Translations under genes and position numbers: made by a program
Notes under the pieces: model-generated
The model's database searches: none
Told to the model about the DNA's origin: nothing
Seen by the model: the letters and a program-made list of their open reading frames with translations, nothing else
Part shown: positions 5,453-9,483 of the stretch, in pieces
Layout: the number at the start of each line of letters is the position of its first letter
Numbering within the stretch: position 1 is the stretch's first letter
Source: Sphingopyxis sp.
GTDB taxonomy: Bacteria > Pseudomonadota > Alphaproteobacteria > Sphingomonadales > Sphingomonadaceae
DNA length: 9,483 bases
Assembly (NCBI GenBank): GCA_026125835.1
Contig: JAHCKJ010000067.1
Location: 1 to 9,483, forward strand
Direction of reading: 5' to 3'

Positions 5453-6349
5453 TTATATCCCCGGATCGACCCCGGTCAGCTCCACCGACCGCTCCCACAA
5501 CTCGCGCGCCAGCTTCGGATCACGCGCCGTCCGCGTCGCGCGCGCCGGTCCCGATCGCCCCGACACCTCGCCCAGCCCCTGCGGCCCCAGATAATCGCCG
5601 CCCTGCACATGCGCCCCGGTGGCCGCCTGCAAGGTTGGCCAAGCCCCCTGCGCCGCGCTGTTAAAAAAGGGCGTCGCCAGCGGCGTCATGCCGCGCAGCG
5701 GGAACGGCAGATGCCGTGTCAACTCGGTGATCGCGACACCCGGATGGCACCCGATCGCCTGCGTCGCGCGTCCCGCGGCGCCCAGTCGCCGGTCGAGCTC
5801 GAACATATGGAGCAGGTTCGCCAGCTTGCTCATCTGATAGCGCGACAATTTATGATAGCTGCGCGCTGCCGCCAGATCGCTGAAATCGATCGTGCCGCCC
5901 TTGTGCGCCAGACTGGCGGTGATGACGATGCGGTCCTCGACATGCCTATGTACCAGGCCGGTAAAAGCAAAGGTGCCGAGGTGGTTGACCCCATATTGCA
6001 GCTCGAAGCCCTGTTTGGTCAGCGTTTTTGGGGGGATCATCACCCCCGCGTTGTTGACCAGCACATCGATCCGCGGCCCTGCGACCACGGCCTTCGCGGT
6101 CTCGCGCACCTGATCGAGATCGGCAAGATCGAGCGGCTGGAACGACAGTTCGGCATTCGGCGTATCGGCGCGAATGCGGTCCATTGCTGCCTCGGCGCGG
6201 AACGCGTCGCGGCACGCAAGCACCACATGCGCGCCGCGCGCCGCAAGAACCTTCGATGTTTCAAACCCGATCCCGGCATTGGCACCGGTGACCAGAAAGG
6301 TGCGGCCGGTCTGGACCGACACATCGTCGGCCGTGAAACCTCTGCTCAT
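5453..6349 (-). CDS. SDR family NAD(P)-dependent oxidoreductase (retinol dehydrogenase-like)
   Basis: This is a 298-residue classical-type short-chain dehydrogenase; the substrate cannot be told from sequence. The Rossmann motif TGANAGIG is at 21-28. ACRD after the second strand (45-48) suggests NADP(H) preference. The motif NNAG is at 99-102. The catalytic set is Asn122, Ser146, Tyr171 and Lys175 (YQMSK). The order and the C-terminal tail resemble retinol dehydrogenase/WWOX-like and light-dependent protochlorophyllide reductase-like SDRs. The ATG at 6349 is chosen because CAGGAG lies just upstream and the Rossmann fold starts soon after; a longer in-frame version to 6487 would overlap most of the end of rnhB. 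It begins 16 bases after the rnhB stop, so it is probably the last gene of that operon. The stop is followed at once by a hairpin repeat. Confidence 0.88.
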   Translation of the reverse strand: MSRGFTADDVSVQTGRTFLVTGANAGIGFETSKVLAARGAHVVLACRDAFRAEAAMDRIRADTPNAELSFQPLDLADLDQVRETAKAVVAGPRIDVLVNNAGVMIPPKTLTKQGFELQYGVNHLGTFAFTGLVHRHVEDRIVITASLAHKGGTIDFSDLAAARSYHKLSRYQMSKLANLLHMFELDRRLGAAGRATQAIGCHPGVAITELTRHLPFPLRGMTPLATPFFNSAAQGAWPTLQAATGAHVQGGDYLGPQGLGEVSGRSGPARATRTARDPKLARELWERSVELTGVDPGI

Positions 6350-6365
6350 CGCGCGCTCCTGCCTG

Positions 6366-6920
6366 TCAGACCAGCTGCATTTGTGCGACCGGGGCAAAGC
6401 TGGTCCGGTGAAGCGGCGTCGGGCCATATTGGCGCAGCGCCGCGAGATGCTGGGCGGTACCATAGCCCATATTCCGTTCCCAGCCAAAGCCGGGGAAATC
6501 TTGGGCCATGGTGATCATGAAACGGTCGCGATGTTCCTTGGCGATGATGCTCGCTGCCGAAATGCACGGGTGGAGCGCATCGCCGCCGACGATCGCCCGC
6601 GCCGTATAGCGCCAGCGCGGCAAGCGGTTGCCATCGACCAGCACCTCGGCGGGCTCAACCCCTAGCGCCTCGACCGCGCGCGTCATCGCAAGGAACGTCG
6701 CCTGAAGGATGTTGATACGGTCGATCTCCTCGACGCTCGCCTCGCCGACGGCCCAGCGGCAATGCGCCTTGATCATCGCTTCGAGTTCGGCGCGGCGTTT
6801 GGCGGAGAGTTTCTTGCTGTCGTCGAGACCCGGGATGCCGCCCTCGCAAAGGAGCACCGCGGCCGCGACCACCGGTCCCGCCAGCGGCCCGCGCCCGGCT
6901 TCGTCGACCCCGACGATCAT
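6366..6920 (-). CDS. rnhB: Ribonuclease HII
   Basis: RNase HII cuts the RNA strand of RNA-DNA hybrids and starts removal of single ribonucleotides from DNA. The 184-residue protein carries the family motifs: VDEAGRGPLAGPV at 5-17 (catalytic Asp6 and Glu7), DDSKKL (33-38), LVDGN with Asp96, GGDAL with Asp114, SIIAKEHRDR (124-133), and GYGTAQH (152-158). These supply the four acidic metal ligands of the family. The length is slightly below the usual 190-215 because the protein starts almost directly at the first strand. The start at 6920 is supported by an ATGA overlap with the stop of the upstream ThiD-VOC gene, which implies translational coupling; no strong ribosome-binding site is seen. A longer start at 6968 would lie inside that gene and lacks support. 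Confidence 0.95.
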   Translation of the reverse strand: MIVGVDEAGRGPLAGPVVAAAVLLCEGGIPGLDDSKKLSAKRRAELEAMIKAHCRWAVGEASVEEIDRINILQATFLAMTRAVEALGVEPAEVLVDGNRLPRWRYTARAIVGGDALHPCISAASIIAKEHRDRFMITMAQDFPGFGWERNMGYGTAQHLAALRQYGPTPLHRTSFAPVAQMQLV

Positions 6921-8059
6921 ATGCGCCACGGCGGATACCTGCGATATTCGCCTGCCTGATACAGGCACAGCCGGTTCCCCGCCGGATCGCTGAGCCGTGC
7001 CTCGCGCCAGCCCCAGCTATCGTCCTGCGGCATCTGCTCGAACCGCACCCCGCGCCGCGCCAGATAGGCAACCCACGCGTCGAGCGCCCCGCTTTCCAGA
7101 TAGGTCGTCGACCCGCCCGCTGCGCCATCACCGACATGGATCGACAGCGTGACGCCATTCGCCGCCTCGAAGCGCGCATAACCATTGTCCGGGCTATCGA
7201 CAATCAACGTCAGCCCCATCTGTCTGTAGAACGCCACCGAAGCCGCATAATCGCTCGCGGGCAAAGTGATCTGGTTGAGCGCCGGGCCGGTGAACAATCC
7301 GTCGTTGCGAACACACTGCTGCCCCATCGGGCCATGCCCCGCGCCCAGCCCCGGCGCGTCCAGCAGCGCCAGCCGGACCAAATCGCGCGCCCGCGCAATC
7401 GCGGGCTCCAGCGGCATACCCTGCGCCAATCCGGTTGCGATCGCGCTCGCCAGGGTGCAGCCGGTGCCATGGCTATGCCTGGTCTCGATCCGCGGCGCTT
7501 CCCAGCGCGCGACCTCGCCCTCGCCGGTTTCGAGCAAACGATCGATGATCGTTTCCCCCTCGGCGTGGCCGCCCTTGATCAGCAAGGAACAGCCATGCGC
7601 CAGCACCGCGCCCTCGCCGCCCAGCGCATCCAGTTCGGGCAGGTTCGGCGTCGCCACCATGGCGCGGTTCAGCAAGGCCCGGAACGCGTCGATCGTCGCC
7701 GCCTCGGCCAGCACGGATCCGCTGGTGGCCACCATCACGGGGTCGAACACCACCGCCGCCTGCGCCAGATCGGGTTGCGTCAGTCGCGCCGCGACAGCGG
7801 CGGCGGTTTCGGCGCTGCCGATCATCCCGATCTTGACCGCATCGACGCCGATATCGGTCATCACGCTGTCGATTTGTTGCAGCACCATATCGGTCGGGAT
7901 TGGGTGAACCCCCTGCACCCCCAGCGTGTTCTGGGCCGTGATCGCGGTGATCGCGGTCATCGCATGGCCGCCCAGCATCGTCACCGTTTTGATATCGGCC
8001 TGAACGCCTGCGCCGCCCCCGCTATCCGATCCGGCGATGATCAGGACACGCGCGATCAC
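6917..8059 (-). CDS. thiD: ThiD (HMP/HMP-P kinase) fused to a C-terminal VOC domain
   Basis: Residues 1-248 are hydroxymethylpyrimidine/phosphomethylpyrimidine kinase, which phosphorylates the pyrimidine half of thiamin. Motifs are IIAGSDSGGGAGVQADIKT (7-25), VKIGMIGS (75-82), FDPVMVATSG (105-114), TPNLPE (137-142), IKGGH (161-165) and HGTGCTLASAI (197-207) with the active-site Cys201. The domain ends at GAGHGPMG. Residues 258-380 form a vicinal-oxygen-chelate (glyoxalase-like) domain: LNQITLPASDYAASVAFY (261-278), ARLSDPAGNRLCLY (354-367), ending YRRYPPWRI. A 12-residue linker joins them, with no stop and no ATG or GTG start between. In the VOC part the usual metal-ligand positions read Gln and Cys/Leu, so it may not bind metal (inference). 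The segment between TPNLPE and IKGG is about 20 residues shorter than in common ThiD proteins. The GTG start at 8059 overlaps the upstream stop as GTGA; the 3' end overlaps rnhB as ATGA. Confidence 0.9.
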   Translation of the reverse strand: MIARVLIIAGSDSGGGAGVQADIKTVTMLGGHAMTAITAITAQNTLGVQGVHPIPTDMVLQQIDSVMTDIGVDAVKIGMIGSAETAAAVAARLTQPDLAQAAVVFDPVMVATSGSVLAEAATIDAFRALLNRAMVATPNLPELDALGGEGAVLAHGCSLLIKGGHAEGETIIDRLLETGEGEVARWEAPRIETRHSHGTGCTLASAIATGLAQGMPLEPAIARARDLVRLALLDAPGLGAGHGPMGQQCVRNDGLFTGPALNQITLPASDYAASVAFYRQMGLTLIVDSPDNGYARFEAANGVTLSIHVGDGAAGGSTTYLESGALDAWVAYLARRGVRFEQMPQDDSWGWREARLSDPAGNRLCLYQAGEYRRYPPWRI

Positions 8060-8286
8060 CGGGCGCCCGGGTGCCGCCGCTCGGTCGATGCCGGAAATTT
8101 CGCCAGCGCCGCCCCCTCGCGCAGCGGCCGGTCGAGCAGGTCGCCGCCGCAATTGGGGCAGCGTTCGTCGAGCCTGTCAGCGCAATTGGCGCAAAATGTA
8201 CACTCGAACGAACAGATAAAGGCGCCGTGCAGATCGGCCGGCAGGTCGCGGCCACAGCGTTCGCAATCGGGTCGCATTTCAAGCAT
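8056..8286 (-). CDS. DUF1272 domain zinc-binding protein
   Basis: This 76-residue protein begins MLEMRPDCERCGRDLP, with ICSFECTFCANC and CPNCGGDL following; this pattern is the DUF1272 family. Eight cysteines (8, 11, 25, 29, 32, 35, 43, 46) fall in CxxC or CxxxC spacing, enough for two structural zinc sites. The C-terminal tail, with FPASTERRHPG, is basic and uncharged-polar. No signal peptide or membrane segment is seen. The function of the family is not known to me; a role as a small cytoplasmic zinc-ribbon protein is all that can be said. The start at 8286 is preceded by AAGAGAAT. It lies 33 bases after glmM and its TGA overlaps the thiD GTG by four bases, so it sits inside the operon. Confidence 0.85.
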   Translation of the reverse strand: MLEMRPDCERCGRDLPADLHGAFICSFECTFCANCADRLDERCPNCGGDLLDRPLREGAALAKFPASTERRHPGAR

Positions 8287-8319
8287 GATAATTCTCTTTC
8301 GGTTCTGAAAATGGAATGA

Positions 8320-9483
8320 CTAGGTCGCAACCGCGCGCACCGCATCGCAGATCATGTCGACGACGCGCTCGACCTGCCCGGCATCGTCGCCTTCGGCCAT
8401 GACGCGGATCAACGGCTCGGTGCCCGACGGACGGATCACCAGTCGGCCACGCCCGGCGAGCGCTGCCTCGCCCTCGGCGATCGCCGCCTTCACCTTGACA
8501 TCGTCCAGCGGCTTGCCACCCGAAAAGCGTACATTCTTCAGCAACTGCGGGACCGGGTCGAACTGGTGCAGCAATTCGCTCGCCGGTTTGCCCGATGCGA
8601 CCAGTTCGGCCAGCACCTGCAAGCCCGCGAGTGTGCCGTCGCCGGTCGTCGCATGGTCCGACAGGATCATATGCCCCGACTGCTCCCCGCCGACGTTGAA
8701 ACCGCCTTCCTTCATCCGTTCGAGCACATAACGGTCGCCGACCTTGGTCCGCTCCAGCCGCAACCCCTCGCCTTCCAGAAAGCGTTCCAGCCCCAGGTTC
8801 GACATCACCGTCGCGACGACGCCGCCGCCTTTCAGCCGCCCCTGCCGCGCCCAGCTCGCGCCGATCAGCGCCATGATCTGGTCGCCGTCGACAAGTCGGC
8901 CCTTTTCGTCGACAACGATCAGGCGGTCCGCATCGCCGTCGAGCGCGATGCCGATGTCGGCGCCGCTGGCAACCACCGTTTCCTGAAGCAGCGCAGGCGC
9001 GGTCGAGCCGCATTTGTCGTTGATGTTCGTGCCGTTCGGCGTGATCCCGATCGCGACGACATCCGCGCCCAATTCCCAGAACACCGTCGGCGCGCTGTTA
9101 TACGCGGCGCCATTGGCGCAATCGAGCACGATGCGCAGCCCGTCGAGCCGCACCGATTCGGGCAGGCTTTGCTTCACCGCATGAATATAGCGCCCGCGCG
9201 CGTCCTCGATCCGCTTGGCGCGCCCGATATGCGCGGGTTCCGCGAGCTTGGGGTTCTGCGCGAGCAGCAATTCGATCTGCGCTTCATCCTCGTCGGACAA
9301 TTTATAGCCGTCGGGGCCGAACAGCTTGATGCCGTTGTCCTGGTAGGGGTTGTGGGAGGCCGAGATGACGACGCCGATATCGGCCCTGAGGCTGCGGGTC
9401 AGCATCGCGACCGCCGGCGTCGGCAGCGGCCCCACCAGCACGACGTCGAGGCCCATCGCGATGAAGCCCGCGGTCATGGCGGG
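8320..9483 (-). CDS. glmM: Phosphoglucosamine mutase, 5' end outside window
   Basis: GlmM turns glucosamine-6-phosphate into glucosamine-1-phosphate, the step before GlmU in UDP-N-acetylglucosamine synthesis for peptidoglycan and lipid A. The frame is open to the right edge; 387 residues are visible of about 445, so roughly 58 N-terminal residues lie outside and the Met at 9477 is internal. Visible motifs are the active-site phosphoserine loop ISASHNPYQDNGIKLFG (Ser codon at 9355-9357), the magnesium loop ALDGDADRLIVVD, the sugar-binding GGEQSGHMILSDH, and the phosphate-binding RPSGTEPLIRVMAEG near the C-terminus. The ASHNP and GEQSGH forms separate it from phosphomannomutase. It is the first gene seen of the minus-strand operon that continues with DUF1272 and thiD. 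Confidence 0.96.
   Translation of the reverse strand, partial: PAMTAGFIAMGLDVVLVGPLPTPAVAMLTRSLRADIGVVISASHNPYQDNGIKLFGPDGYKLSDEDEAQIELLLAQNPKLAEPAHIGRAKRIEDARGRYIHAVKQSLPESVRLDGLRIVLDCANGAAYNSAPTVFWELGADVVAIGITPNGTNINDKCGSTAPALLQETVVASGADIGIALDGDADRLIVVDEKGRLVDGDQIMALIGASWARQGRLKGGGVVATVMSNLGLERFLEGEGLRLERTKVGDRYVLERMKEGGFNVGGEQSGHMILSDHATTGDGTLAGLQVLAELVASGKPASELLHQFDPVPQLLKNVRFSGGKPLDDVKVKAAIAEGEAALAGRGRLVIRPSGTEPLIRVMAEGDDAGQVERVVDMICDAVRAVAT

Noticed and set aside
5195..6514. 439-codon open frame on the plus strand
   Set aside because: It crosses the noncoding repeat and then runs antisense to the SDR gene; composition is Arg-rich and no motif is seen.
8060..8152. Longer ThiD starting at 8152
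   Set aside because: The extra residues overlap the DUF1272 coding region out of frame and precede the conserved first strand; the GTGA junction at 8059 is more convincing.
7136..8308. 390-codon open frame on the plus strand
   Set aside because: It is antisense to the ThiD-VOC and DUF1272 genes and has no family motif.

Overview
The window looks like the chromosome of an alphaproteobacterium of the order Sphingomonadales, possibly Sphingopyxis or a close relative. The grounds are high G+C with GC-rich third codon positions, a CcrM-type GANTC methyltransferase, the short alphaproteobacterial cytochrome aa3 subunit IV beside a split transhydrogenase alpha subunit, and GC-rich paired-palindrome intergenic repeats. 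The genus is an inference; no rRNA is present. Nine protein genes are supported, two of them cut by the window edges. There is no tRNA, rRNA, CRISPR array, transposase or phage gene. Nearly all the sequence is core metabolism and cell-cycle genes, not an accessory island.

Left part (1-2577): pntAA (proton-translocating transhydrogenase, runs off the left edge) and a 40-residue cytochrome oxidase subunit IV gene lie on the minus strand as a small bioenergetic unit. A 241-base intergenic region separates them from a divergent plus-strand regulator with a receiver domain, an AAA+ domain and a Fis-type helix-turn-helix. That regulator resembles NtrC-type sigma-54 activators but has altered GAFTGA and Walker B motifs.

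Middle (2578-5452): folP (dihydropteroate synthase with a long N-terminal extension) and ccrM (GANTC adenine methyltransferase) are both on the minus strand. Each is flanked by paired GC-rich palindromes. Upstream of ccrM, seven GANTC sites fall within 152 bases, while only six were found by eye in the other 9.3 kb. Three of the seven form a perfect hairpin with one site in each arm and one in the loop. This points to methylation-dependent control of ccrM by its own product, and is the most striking signal in the window. A second, longer composite palindromic repeat fills 5273-5451.

Right part (5453-9483): five minus-strand genes run glmM (cut by the right edge), a DUF1272 zinc-binding protein, a ThiD-VOC fusion, rnhB and a short-chain dehydrogenase. 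They are packed with 33-base, GTGA (overlap), ATGA (overlap) and 16-base junctions, consistent with one transcript and translational coupling. The fusion of the thiamin-pyrimidine kinase ThiD to a C-terminal vicinal-oxygen-chelate domain, with no stop or credible internal start between them, is the second item worth following up.
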